Positions 53,583 through 62,100 of a DNA stretch of 63,927 nt are shown here, one piece after another (position 1 is the stretch's first letter; every line of letters starts with the position of its first letter). This DNA comes from Faecalibacterium sp. An122. Lineage in GTDB: Bacteria > Bacillota > Clostridia > Oscillospirales > Ruminococcaceae. The notes beneath the pieces are model-generated. The model was not told where the DNA came from. It saw only the letters and a list, made by a program, of their open reading frames with translations, and made no database searches. The stretch spans positions 1 through 63,927 of the forward strand of contig NZ_NFLL01000016.1 of assembly GCF_002160895.1 (NCBI RefSeq), written 5' to 3'. The translations under genes were made by a program, and so were the position numbers.

Positions 53583-54383
53583 GTGGCCACGAACATTAAG
53601 CACAGAAAAGGCACTAAGGCGGTGGACCCGGAAGGGAATATGACCCTGAGCGGCCATCTGAAGGAACTGCGCAATCGCGTGGTGATCTGTGCGGTCATCT
53701 ACATCGTGGCGGCAGTCGGTTTCCTGACCATTGCCGATCAGCTGATCAACTTTCTGACAGCCATGGCGGATGGAGCGTACAACTTCATCTCCATCGATCC
53801 CCAGGAAAAACTGATCCAGTATTTCCGCGTGGCTCTGATCGCAGCACTGGTCGTCACCATCCCCTTCATCGCCTATCATGTATATGCTTTTGCAAGACCC
53901 GGCCTGAAGAAAAGCGAGAGCTTCTTCTTTGGTCTGGTTCTGGTGATGGGCCTGGGCCTGTTCGTGGTGGGCGTCATGTTCGCCTACTTCATTTCGCTGC
54001 CCTTCATGCTCAACTTCATGGGCACCCTGGAAGGCGCAGATTACATCGTTCAGACCACCAGTATTGCAAGCTACGTCAGCTTCTGCATCACCATCTTTTT
54101 GATCTTCGGTGCAGTGTTTGAAATGCCCCTGGTCGTCATCATCCTGTCCCGCATGGGCATTGTCAGCCCTGAATTCATGCGGAAGGCACGGGGTGTGATG
54201 ATCGTTCTGATCTTCTTTGTGGCGGCGGTCATCACCCCGCCCGACATCGTTTCCCAGACCATGGTGGCCTTGCCCATGTGCCTGCTGTATGGTATCAGCA
54301 CGGTCCTGTGCAAGATCTTCTACAAGAAGCCCCTGGCCGCCGACGACGAGGAAGAAGAGGCCGACCAGGACGACGAGGACTGA
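53583..54383 (+). CDS. tatC: Twin-arginine translocase subunit TatC
   Basis: 266 residues, six membrane helices; recognises RR signal peptides. Hallmark SGHLKELRNRVV near the N-terminus (about 22-33) and the RPGLKKSESFFF loop. GTG start at 53583 directly after tatA. The C-terminus is strongly acidic (DDEEEEADQDDED). A complete Tat system implies folded secreted substrates; the pectinase at 59121 has an RR-containing signal. Confidence 0.96.
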   Translation: MATNIKHRKGTKAVDPEGNMTLSGHLKELRNRVVICAVIYIVAAVGFLTIADQLINFLTAMADGAYNFISIDPQEKLIQYFRVALIAALVVTIPFIAYHVYAFARPGLKKSESFFFGLVLVMGLGLFVVGVMFAYFISLPFMLNFMGTLEGADYIVQTTSIASYVSFCITIFLIFGAVFEMPLVVIILSRMGIVSPEFMRKARGVMIVLIFFVAAVITPPDIVSQTMVALPMCLLYGISTVLCKIFYKKPLAADDEEEEADQDDED

Positions 54384-54411
54384 TTCCCTGCGCCTCATCC
54401 CATCTTGAACA

Positions 54412-54466
54412 AGCAAAAACCCGGCAGACAAGCGGTTTACACCGCCGGTCTGGCCGGGTTTTCTTT
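54412..54466. terminator. Bidirectional terminator
   Basis: AAAACCCGGC..GCCGGGTTTTC with internal AGAC/GTCT and CGGT/ACCG pairing, between convergent tatC and the flavoprotein gene. Confidence 0.9.
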
Positions 54467-55706
54467 ATGTTGTCTCGCTTTTTGCCGCCGACCGGCCCGC
54501 CACCAGTCCGGACCCAAAGGCCCAATGGAGATTGAAACCGCCGCAGCTGCCGGCGCAGTCCAGGGTCTCTCCCACAAAGTAGAGGCCTCTGCACCCCTTG
54601 AGCTGGAAATCCGGCTCCACCTCTTTCAAAGAGAGGCCGCCGCCGGTGGTCTGGGCCTGTTTCCAGCCGCAGAGGGTGGGCTGCTCAAACCGCCAGCCCT
54701 TGCAGACCCGGGCCAATGCCTGCCAGCCCGCTGCCGGAACCCGGTCGGGCGAGGCCGCCAGCCCTGCATCGGCCCAGAGGGCCTCTCCCAGCCGCTGGTC
54801 CAGCAGGCCCTGCCAGAACGCGCCGGGGTCAGGCAGATGGGCGGCACGGCGGGCAAACCATCCGGCCAGGGCATCGGCTTCCTGTTGGGGGAAAAGGTCC
54901 AGGGACAGCACCGGCCGGACCGGCCCCCGTCCCGGCGCCAAAAACCCCGACAGCTGCATGACGCAGATGCCCGACAGGCCGTAGTTGGCGAACTGGATTT
55001 CCCCTTCTTCCCGGGCCAGCGGGGTTTCCCCGTCCAGCAGGGTGACCACGCCGCGGGCCCGCAGGCCCGACAGCTTCTGCATCCGGGCCGGGTCCCCGCA
55101 GCGCAGAGGGGTCAGGCAAGGGTAAAGGGGTTCACAGGCCCCGCCGCACCGTTTGGCCAGGGCAGGCCCAAAGCCGCCGGTGCCGAACTGGGGCCCGGCG
55201 CTGCCGCCCAGCGCGCAGATGACCCGGTCGGCGGTCAGGAGGCGCTTGGCGCCCCCTTCCTCCACCTGGACGGCATAGCGGCGGCCCTTCTGCCCCAGCT
55301 CCAGAATGCGGCAGCCGGTGCGGCAGGAAATTCCCAGCCGCTCCACCCACCGCAGCAGCAGCCCGGTGAGGTCGGCGGCCTGATTGGAATAGGGATAGAG
55401 GCGGCCCTCCTCGTCGGCCCGGGTCACCAGCCCCAGCTCCTGGAACCAGCCCAGCACGTCCGCCCGGCCGATGCCTTCCAGCAGGGCTGCCAGCTCCCCG
55501 GGCGAGGCGGTAAAATACCGCCGGGGATCGCTGCTGGCCTGGTTGTCCAGGTTGCAGCGGCCGTTGCCGGTGGCCAGCAGCTTTTTGCCGGGAGCGGGGT
55601 TCTGGTCCAGCAGGGTGACCCGCACCCCTTTGCCCCCGGTCTGGGCCGCCCCGATGGCGGCCGCCAGGCCCGACGCCCCCGCGCCCAGTATCAGAATCTC
55701 TTTCAT
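54465..55706 (-). CDS. HI0933/YhiN-family flavoprotein
   Basis: 413 residues. FAD site ILILGAGASGLAAAIGAA at the N-terminus, the family motif LLATGNGRCNLDN (about 45-57), and the C-terminal FAD loop LYFVGETLDCAGSCGGFNLHWAFGSG. Function of the family is not settled. It is the last gene of the leftward cluster but has its own promoter. GGAGGGC precedes the ATG. Confidence 0.9.
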   Translation of the reverse strand: MKEILILGAGASGLAAAIGAAQTGGKGVRVTLLDQNPAPGKKLLATGNGRCNLDNQASSDPRRYFTASPGELAALLEGIGRADVLGWFQELGLVTRADEEGRLYPYSNQAADLTGLLLRWVERLGISCRTGCRILELGQKGRRYAVQVEEGGAKRLLTADRVICALGGSAGPQFGTGGFGPALAKRCGGACEPLYPCLTPLRCGDPARMQKLSGLRARGVVTLLDGETPLAREEGEIQFANYGLSGICVMQLSGFLAPGRGPVRPVLSLDLFPQQEADALAGWFARRAAHLPDPGAFWQGLLDQRLGEALWADAGLAASPDRVPAAGWQALARVCKGWRFEQPTLCGWKQAQTTGGGLSLKEVEPDFQLKGCRGLYFVGETLDCAGSCGGFNLHWAFGSGLVAGRSAAKSETT

Positions 55707-55738
55707 CTCGCCTGCCCTCCCGTTGTCTTGGTGGGTTC

Positions 55739-55767
55739 AGTATAACACAACCCGACGGGGTTGACAA
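55739..55767 (-). promoter_or_regulatory. Promoter of the YhiN-like gene
   Basis: Minus strand TTGTCA (55767-55762), 17-bp spacer, TATACT (55744-55739). Confidence 0.75.
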
Positions 55768-55771
55768 ATCC

Positions 55772-56545
55772 TTAAACCTGGTCCCGCAGTTCGGTCATAT
55801 CGGCCCAATACCGCTTGGGACAGTGGTTCATCCGGCCCCGTTCGTTCCGGCGGCCGGCAATGGCCAGGGTCTCATAAAACTGTTTCCACAGCCGCTGACA
55901 CTCGGCCTCGGCGGCGTCCGGCTCCGGCAAAGTCAGGGGCGCGGACAGCTTTTCCAGCCGGGTCTGGCCCCCCTGATGGAGCAGCACCTCGCTGTGGGAC
56001 GCATCATAAATCAAAAAGTCCTCCCCGCCGATGCGGGCGCAGAAAAAGGGCCGCAGCAGGGGGAGAACATGGTTTTTGGGGTGAACCACCGCGCCCAGCA
56101 TCCCGCCGCTCTCCTCAAACCGGACGAAGCCGCGGAGTTTTTCCGCCTCCCACTGGACGTTTCGCTCCAGGTTATTGACGGCGGCCACTTCGGGGCGGCC
56201 CAGCTGACGCAGGGCACCCGGCCCCACCGAAAAGGCATGGTGCAGGAACCGGAGCAGCACCAGTTCTTTGTCCGCCTGCCCCGACAAAAACGCCACGGCC
56301 ACCTTCTCGCCGGCGGCAGGGCCCAGTTTGGCCCGGATGCCGCGGCGGACCCGGGCCGCCCGCTCAGGGTCGGTAGGGATATCCCGCACCGGGCAGAGTG
56401 AGGGCTGTTCCGCCTCGGGGTCCCAGATGGCAAAGGGCAGTTCCCGCCGGGCAAAGCTCTCAAACACACAGCAGAAAAAGCCCGCCAGACTGCCGTCGTA
56501 GCTGTAGATAATATCCGCTTCCCTCAAAGGGCGTTGACCAGGCAT
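55772..56545 (-). CDS. Putative DNA-repair partner protein (TIGR03915 type)
   Basis: 257 residues, soluble. It starts MPGQRPLREADIIYSYDGSLAGFFCCVFESF and has the central block RFLHHAFSVGPGALRQLGRPEVAAVNNLERNVQWEAEKLRGFVRFEE. I recall this as the TIGR03915 family, always beside a TIGR03916 radical-SAM protein and annotated as possible DNA repair or modification. Overlaps the upstream gene by 22 bp. Molecular activity unknown. Confidence 0.82.
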   Translation of the reverse strand: MPGQRPLREADIIYSYDGSLAGFFCCVFESFARRELPFAIWDPEAEQPSLCPVRDIPTDPERAARVRRGIRAKLGPAAGEKVAVAFLSGQADKELVLLRFLHHAFSVGPGALRQLGRPEVAAVNNLERNVQWEAEKLRGFVRFEESGGMLGAVVHPKNHVLPLLRPFFCARIGGEDFLIYDASHSEVLLHQGGQTRLEKLSAPLTLPEPDAAEAECQRLWKQFYETLAIAGRRNERGRMNHCPKRYWADMTELRDQV

Positions 56546-57882
56546 CGGACCGCCTCCTCTTTCACCAGCCGGCCCGCCAGCTGAGGCGGGGTGCCCTGGG
56601 CGGCCAGCTGCTGGACGGCGGGCGCGCTGAACAGGCTCAGCTGTTCACAGCCCGCGTTGAATACCCCGGGATCAATGAGGGCGTGGGCGATCCGCTGCCG
56701 CCGGGCGGCGCCGCGGCCTCCCTGGGCCCCGGTGAAGCCCCGGCAGGTGATGAAATATTGAGCCCGCTTGAGGACCACGCCCATCCGCTTGAGTTCCTCC
56801 AGGCCCAGAGAGCCCTGGCGGCGGGCGGTGCGGATCCGCTGGGCGCTCTTGACCCCGATGCCCGGCACCCGCAGAAGCATTTCGTAAGGGGCACGGTTGA
56901 CGTCCACCGGGAACAATTCCAGGTGACGGATGGCCCACCCGCACTTGGGGTCCAGGTAGGGGCTGAAATAGGGGCTGGACTCATCCAGAATCTCATCCGC
57001 CCGGAACCGGTAAAACCGCAGCAGCCAGTCAGCCTGGTACAGCCGGTGCTCCCGGACCAGAGGCGGTTTGGTGTCCAGGGCAGGCAGGCGGCTGTCCTCG
57101 GTCACCGGGATATAGGCCGAGTAAAAGACCCGCTTGAGGCTGTATTTGTGGTAGAGGCCCTCGGTGAGCCGGAGAATCTGGTAGTCGTTCTCGGGGGTGG
57201 CCCCCACAATCATTTGGGTGCTCTGGCCCGCCGGCGCAAAGGCCGGCGCATGGCGGTAAAGGGTCATGGCCTCCCGGCTGGCGGCGGCCGAGGCGGCAAT
57301 CTGGCCCATGGGGCGCAGGATATCGCTGCGGCCCTTGTCGGGGGCCAGACGTTTCAGGCTGCCCTCGCTGGGCAGTTCAATGTTGACGCTGAGCCGGTCA
57401 GCCAGGCAGCCCAGACGCTGGATCAGGGCCGGGCTGGCGCCGGGGATGGCCTTGGCGTGGATATAGCCGTGAAAGCCGTATTCCTCCCGCAGAAGCCGCA
57501 GCACCTCGATCATCCGTTCGGTGGTATAGTCGGCGCTGCCCAGCACAGCGCTGGACAAAAACAACCCTTCGATGTAATTGCGGCGGTAAAAGGCGATGGT
57601 CAAGTCGGCCAGTTCCCTGGGGGTGAAGGTGGCCCGGGGCACATCGTTGCTGCGGCGGTTGACGCAATAGGCGCAGTCAAAGGAACAGCAGTTGGTCATC
57701 AGCACCTTCAGCAGGCTGACGCACCGCCCGTCGGCGGTGAAGGCGTGGCAGCATCCGGGCGCATAGCAGCTGCCCAGGCCTCCCGGCCCGCTCCGGCGGC
57801 CCGAGCCGCTGGAAGTGCAGGCCACATCGTATTTGGCGCTGTCCGCCAGGATGGTCAGCTTTTCCATCACCGACTGTTCCAT
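56524..57882 (-). CDS. Putative DNA-modification/repair radical-SAM protein (TIGR03916 type)
   Basis: 452 residues. The radical-SAM motif CCSFDCAYC (about 65-73, CxxxCxxC) follows an extra cysteine group CYAPGCCH (about 39-46). The C-terminal part has a helix-hairpin-helix (LLRVPGIGVKSAQRI, about 345), a DNA-binding element. It starts MEQSVMEKLTILADSAKYDVAC, with GGGGGAG before the ATG. In an operon behind an XRE-S24 repressor, hence likely DNA-damage-responsive. Confidence 0.88.
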   Translation of the reverse strand: MEQSVMEKLTILADSAKYDVACTSSGSGRRSGPGGLGSCYAPGCCHAFTADGRCVSLLKVLMTNCCSFDCAYCVNRRSNDVPRATFTPRELADLTIAFYRRNYIEGLFLSSAVLGSADYTTERMIEVLRLLREEYGFHGYIHAKAIPGASPALIQRLGCLADRLSVNIELPSEGSLKRLAPDKGRSDILRPMGQIAASAAASREAMTLYRHAPAFAPAGQSTQMIVGATPENDYQILRLTEGLYHKYSLKRVFYSAYIPVTEDSRLPALDTKPPLVREHRLYQADWLLRFYRFRADEILDESSPYFSPYLDPKCGWAIRHLELFPVDVNRAPYEMLLRVPGIGVKSAQRIRTARRQGSLGLEELKRMGVVLKRAQYFITCRGFTGAQGGRGAARRQRIAHALIDPGVFNAGCEQLSLFSAPAVQQLAAQGTPPQLAGRLVKEEAVRCLVNAL

Positions 57883-57908
57883 GATTCACTCCCCCTGACC
57901 GGGGCGGC

Positions 57909-58541
57909 TCACCACTTGGTCTTGGTTTCCACCACCCGTCCGGCAATGTGCAGTTGGTTCAGGTCCTCGCCCTTGATCACCAGCTCGCTGTAATTGGGGT
58001 TGAAGGGCTGCAGCACCACACAGTTTCCCCGCTGAATATAGCGCTTGAGGGTGCCTTCGCCCTCATCTCCATAGATGATGACTCCCAGGTCCCCGCTCTC
58101 CAGGGTGTCCTGGCGGTGGACCAGAGCCAGGTCGCCGTCCTGAATCCGGGGCTCCATGCTGTCTCCGCGGACCACCAGATAGAAATAGTTGGCCGGGTCC
58201 TTCACCCGGGCATACTCTTTTCCGTAGTCCTCCTCAAAGGCCAGGGCGCCATATCCGGCCTTGACGGTGCCGATCACCGGGATGAGGCTCTCGGCGTAGC
58301 CGCCGAAAAACCGGCTCTCGGTCTCGGTGAGGGCGGCAGCGGGCCGGTACAGGCCCAGCAGATAGTCGGCGGTGGTGCCCAGAATCCCGGCAATGCGCGC
58401 CACGGTGGAGGGGTCGGGAGAAGATTTTCCGCTCTCCCATTTGCCCACGGCCTGCTGGGTCACCCCCAGTTTTGCAGCCAGTTCGGCCTGGCTGAGCCCC
58501 TGCTTTTTGCGGCACTGTTTCAGCAACTCAGAAAACGACAT
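57909..58541 (-). CDS. XRE-type repressor with S24 (LexA-like) peptidase domain
   Basis: 210 residues. N-terminal Cro/CI helix-turn-helix (LSQAELAAKLGVTQQAVGKWESGK). The C-terminal S24 domain (about 110-210) has the self-cleavage site candidate VKAGYG (Ala-Gly), catalytic Ser in VRGDSMEP and Lys in GTLKRYIQ. Such proteins are cut in a RecA-dependent way after DNA damage. AGGGGAG supports the start at 58541; upstream in-frame ATGs lack ribosome sites. Heads the operon with the TIGR03916/TIGR03915 pair. Confidence 0.9.
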   Translation of the reverse strand: MSFSELLKQCRKKQGLSQAELAAKLGVTQQAVGKWESGKSSPDPSTVARIAGILGTTADYLLGLYRPAAALTETESRFFGGYAESLIPVIGTVKAGYGALAFEEDYGKEYARVKDPANYFYLVVRGDSMEPRIQDGDLALVHRQDTLESGDLGVIIYGDEGEGTLKRYIQRGNCVVLQPFNPNYSELVIKGEDLNQLHIAGRVVETKTKW

Positions 58542-58582
58542 GGAAAACTCCCCTTTGCTCATCGGCATTACGCCGGTTATTG

Positions 58583-58619
58583 ATGGTTTTATTATACAAC
58601 CAAAAAGTGTCCATGTAAA
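58583..58619 (-). promoter_or_regulatory. Repressor gene promoter with operator candidate
   Basis: Minus strand TTTACA (58619-58614), 17-bp spacer, TATAAT (58596-58591). The -10 is framed by the dyad TGGTT-N9-AACCA (about 58584-58602), well placed for autorepression. Confidence 0.75.
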
Positions 58620-58646
58620 GAGCATCTTCCAAAAAAATCAAATAAA

Positions 58647-58723
58647 AGTTGTATTTGCTCTTGACAACGACCAAGTTATGGTTTATCATAAAAGCGTAAG
58701 AACAACTTACCGTTGTCCACGTG
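58647..58723 (+). promoter_or_regulatory. Divergent promoter with overlapping dyads
   Basis: TTGACA (58661-58666), 17-bp spacer, TATCAT (58684-58689). Around it are GTTGT..ACAAC across the -35 region, then GTAAG-aacaa-CTTAC and ACAAC-ttacc-GTTGT overlapping at about 58696-58717. The word ATGGTTTAT(C/T)AT recurs at both -10 regions. These are candidate sites for the S24 repressor. Confidence 0.65.
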
Positions 58724-58756
58724 GTTGTGGATCTGTGCTGAGGAGGTATCTTGGAT

Positions 58757-59026
58757 ATGAAGTGCATGTTTTGGAAGTGCTCCATTCTGGCAGCAACCCT
58801 GGGTATCCTGATGGCGCTGGGCGCCCTTGCAGAAGGCACCCTCGGGCTGGCGGCGACTGCCGCCTGCATCCTCGGCGCAGTGTATGCCATGCGCTGGTTC
58901 TGGGCCATGGAACAGCGGGCGGAACGTCAGGCCGCCCGCCGCCGCAAAGCGCGCATTGTCCCCCGAAGCGCCTCCGACCGCTCTTCGGCAACCTGTCCGC
59001 GCGATACTTTGCAGGCCGCATCCTGA
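58757..59026 (+). CDS. Small membrane protein, divergent from the S24 repressor
   Basis: 89 residues: two hydrophobic segments (CSILAATLGILMALGALAEG and LGLAATAACILGAVYAMRWFW), then an Arg/Ala-rich cytoplasmic tail (EQRAERQAARRRKARIV). AGGAGG lies 10 nt before the ATG at 58757. No family recognised. Its place, divergent from a LexA-like gene, parallels yneA (SOS division inhibitor) in Bacillus, but it has no LysM domain, so a functional link is only a hypothesis. Confidence 0.7.
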   Translation: MKCMFWKCSILAATLGILMALGALAEGTLGLAATAACILGAVYAMRWFWAMEQRAERQAARRRKARIVPRSASDRSSATCPRDTLQAAS

Positions 59027-59038
59027 CCCTTTTCCCAT

Positions 59039-59096
59039 AAAAACACCCCATCCGCCCCGCGCACAGAGCACGGAGGCGGATGGGGTGTTTTGTGTT
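59039..59096. terminator. Bidirectional terminator
   Basis: AAAACACCCCATCCGCC..GGCGGATGGGGTGTTTT, a 17-bp stem between convergent genes. Confidence 0.92.
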
Positions 59097-59120
59097 TATC
59101 TCAGGAAGAGATGGCAGGAA

Positions 59121-62100
59121 TCAGAGGGGTTGAACGCCAAACCAGCCCTGAACGGTGCGGAGAATCTTCTCGGGGATGGTCAGGGGGCGGGGCACATTGA
59201 CGGCCACATCGGTGCCGGTGCCTGCGCCTGTGCCGGGCGCAGCCGAGCCGGTGACCTCCAGGCTGACGTTGCTGAAGGTCACGCTGCAGTTGCGGGAGAC
59301 ATAGAAGCCCACATAGATGTAATCGGAATCCACCGCGGTCAGGGGGTAGTCAAAGCCCGCCGAAGCCGGGGCATTGGCGCCGTAGGTGACGGTATAGCCG
59401 TCGGCGGTGCCCACAATCTTCAGGTCCACCGTATCCCCTGCGGTGTAGACGTTCTGGGCGGCGGGACCATCGTACAGTTCGCCGCTCTTGCGGCCAAAGC
59501 CGCTGAACGCGCCCTGGTTCCGGGTGCCGGCGGCCACATAGTCGCCCATGGTCTCGGGAACATAGGTGTCAATGTACAGGTCATCCCGGGCCATCAGGCC
59601 GAAGGACACCTGGTTGTTGGCAGCCATGCTGTGGACGGTGGCGGTGGCCGACAGGGTGAAGGTGGTTCCGGCGGGGAGCTGGACATAGTACATCATCAGG
59701 CCGTCCGAGCTGCCGGCAATCTTGCCGCGGTTGTTGGCCACACTCAGGGTGATGGAGCCGTCGGCGTTGACCTGGGCGGTGAAATCACCGCCGCTGATCT
59801 TGTCCTGGCCGCCCACATCGCCAAAGACGGTGCCGTTCCACACACGGCCCGAGGCGTCGGTGTAAGCGGGCCAGAGGGCGCTGGCGGCGGCGGGGGCCTG
59901 GTAGCTGCTGACCTCATAGTCGGGGTTGGCGGCGTCGGCAAAGTCGGCCTTGTAGCTGGGCTGGGACTTATTGCGGCTGTAGGCCTTCAGGGGGCTGTCG
60001 GCGTTGGCGATGAGCCAGGCGTTCATCTTGGCGCCGTAACTGTTGGTATGGGTCTTGTCCAGGCCGGTGGGGACCAGGGTGACGCCGTCGGCGGCATACT
60101 TGGCGCCGGTGAAGGCGTGCATCCACTGGGCGTCCTCACCCATTTTGACGTTCAGGTCCCGGGTGAGCTGGGTCAGGTCGATGCAGGGAATCCCCAGCTG
60201 GGCGCACATATTGCGGATGGACTGGGCGTAGTCGCCGCCCTCAAAGACGTTGCCGTAGGCCTCCACCGTCTGGGTGACATGGCCCGACTCGCCGCTGTAG
60301 CTCTCGGTGGTGTTGTCATCGGTGAGGCGGACAATGGGGGTGCAGACAATGGGGGTGACGCCGGCAGCCAGAGCCGGCTGGATGTAGTTCACATACAGGC
60401 TGTTGGCAAAACTGCCGGGGGTGGTGTAGTCGCCGTTGGGGTTGGTGTAGCGGGCGGTCTCGGTCTTTTCGTCGTTGTGGCCGAAGCCGATCAGCAGGAA
60501 CTGCTGGGTGTCGGAGGCGGTGCCCATGGCCGGGACCTTGTCGCTGCCCTCCAGCAGGGTCTTGTAGCTGTCCATGGTGAGGAAATCCTTGCTGGACGCG
60601 CCCGACACCGCCAGATTGTAGACGTTGGCGTTGAGGTAGTTGTCCAGTTCCTCGCCGTAGCCCTCGCGGGGCAGGTAGTAGTCGTCCTCAAAGCCCGAGA
60701 CGGTGGAGTCGCCCACCACCCAGATGGTGGCCTTGTCCGGCTCGGACTGGCCCCAGGCCTCGCCGCCTGCGCCGGCATTGCCGCCGGTAAAGCTCTTGCC
60801 GATCTGGTTCAACAGGAGCAGGCCGTGCATATTGATGGAGCCGTCGGCGTTGCGGGTGGGCTCACAGCGGGTGTTCAGGTTCCAGAACCAGAAGCGGGAC
60901 ACCTTGGTCTCGGAGGAAGAGGTGTTGTGGCTGGACTGGGTCTCGGTGTCCCAATAGTAGTTGGTCCGGCCATAAATAGCGGTGCTGGACTGGCCCTGGG
61001 GGCTGAGCTGCTCGCCAATGTCCTTGCCATCGGTGCGGAAGGACAGGACGCCCTCCGCCTCATAGCCGGTGACGGCGTTCTTGTCGCTGGTGTACAGGGC
61101 CACGTTGTAGCTGCCGTTGTTAAAGCTGGTGGAGTTGTAGACCTTGATGTCCAGGCCCGAGTTGGAGTCAATGCCCTTGGCCTTGTTCTCATAGGAGATG
61201 GAGTTCTCCAGGACGTGGGCGCCCGCCATGTTGGAGCCGCCCATCTTGAAACCGTTGCCGTTGCCGGCATCCATCTGCCGGGCCTTGGAATCAATGGTCA
61301 GGGTGCCGTTGGCGTCGCAGGAAACCGAGGCAAAGGTCCAGTCCTTCTCGGTGCTGTCGGGGGTCACCTTGATCCAGCCGTTGCGGTAGGCCACGCAGTT
61401 GCGGATGGTGGTGGCGCCGATGGAGCCGGTGGCCACCTTGGCGAAGAAGTCCCAGCCGTCGTCGGCGTTGTAGGCGGCGATGCAGCCGTCAAAGACGTTG
61501 CCCTCGCCGGTGGTGAGCTTGGCGGCGAAGCCGTCGGCGTCCTCCATCTGGGAGTCGGCGTTGTTCATGGAAGAGCAGTTGCGGATGGTGTTGTAGCTGG
61601 GCCACTGGGCGATGGTCTCGGCCGAGGAGCCCGACACCTGCAGACCGGTGTTGCCGTTGTTGTAGAAGTTCATCCGTTCCAGGGTGCACCAGCTGCCGGA
61701 CAGCTGCATGCCCTTGGAACCGTCGGCGGTGTTGGTGACGTTCACAAAGCTGACGTTCCAATAATTGCCCCACAGCTCAAAGCCGGTGCCGCTGCGGCCA
61801 AAGTCCAGAATGGCATAGCCGTTGTCGCCCTTCAGGGTGATGGGCTGCTCGGCCGAGCCATTGCGGCCGCGGGAGACCTTCAGCAGCTTGCCGCTCAGGT
61901 CGTAGCTGCCGGGCTGCAGCAGAATGGTCTGGCCTGCGGCGGCGTAATCCAGAGCGGTCTGCAGGTCCACGGCGTCCTCATAGCTGGAGCCGCCGTTGGT
62001 GCTCTGGCCGGCAGGGGTGACGTAGACGGTGCTGCCGTTGCCCACGGTGCGGACGCTGACCGTCTTTTCAATCGAGGCGGTGTCGTAGCTGTCCAGCACC

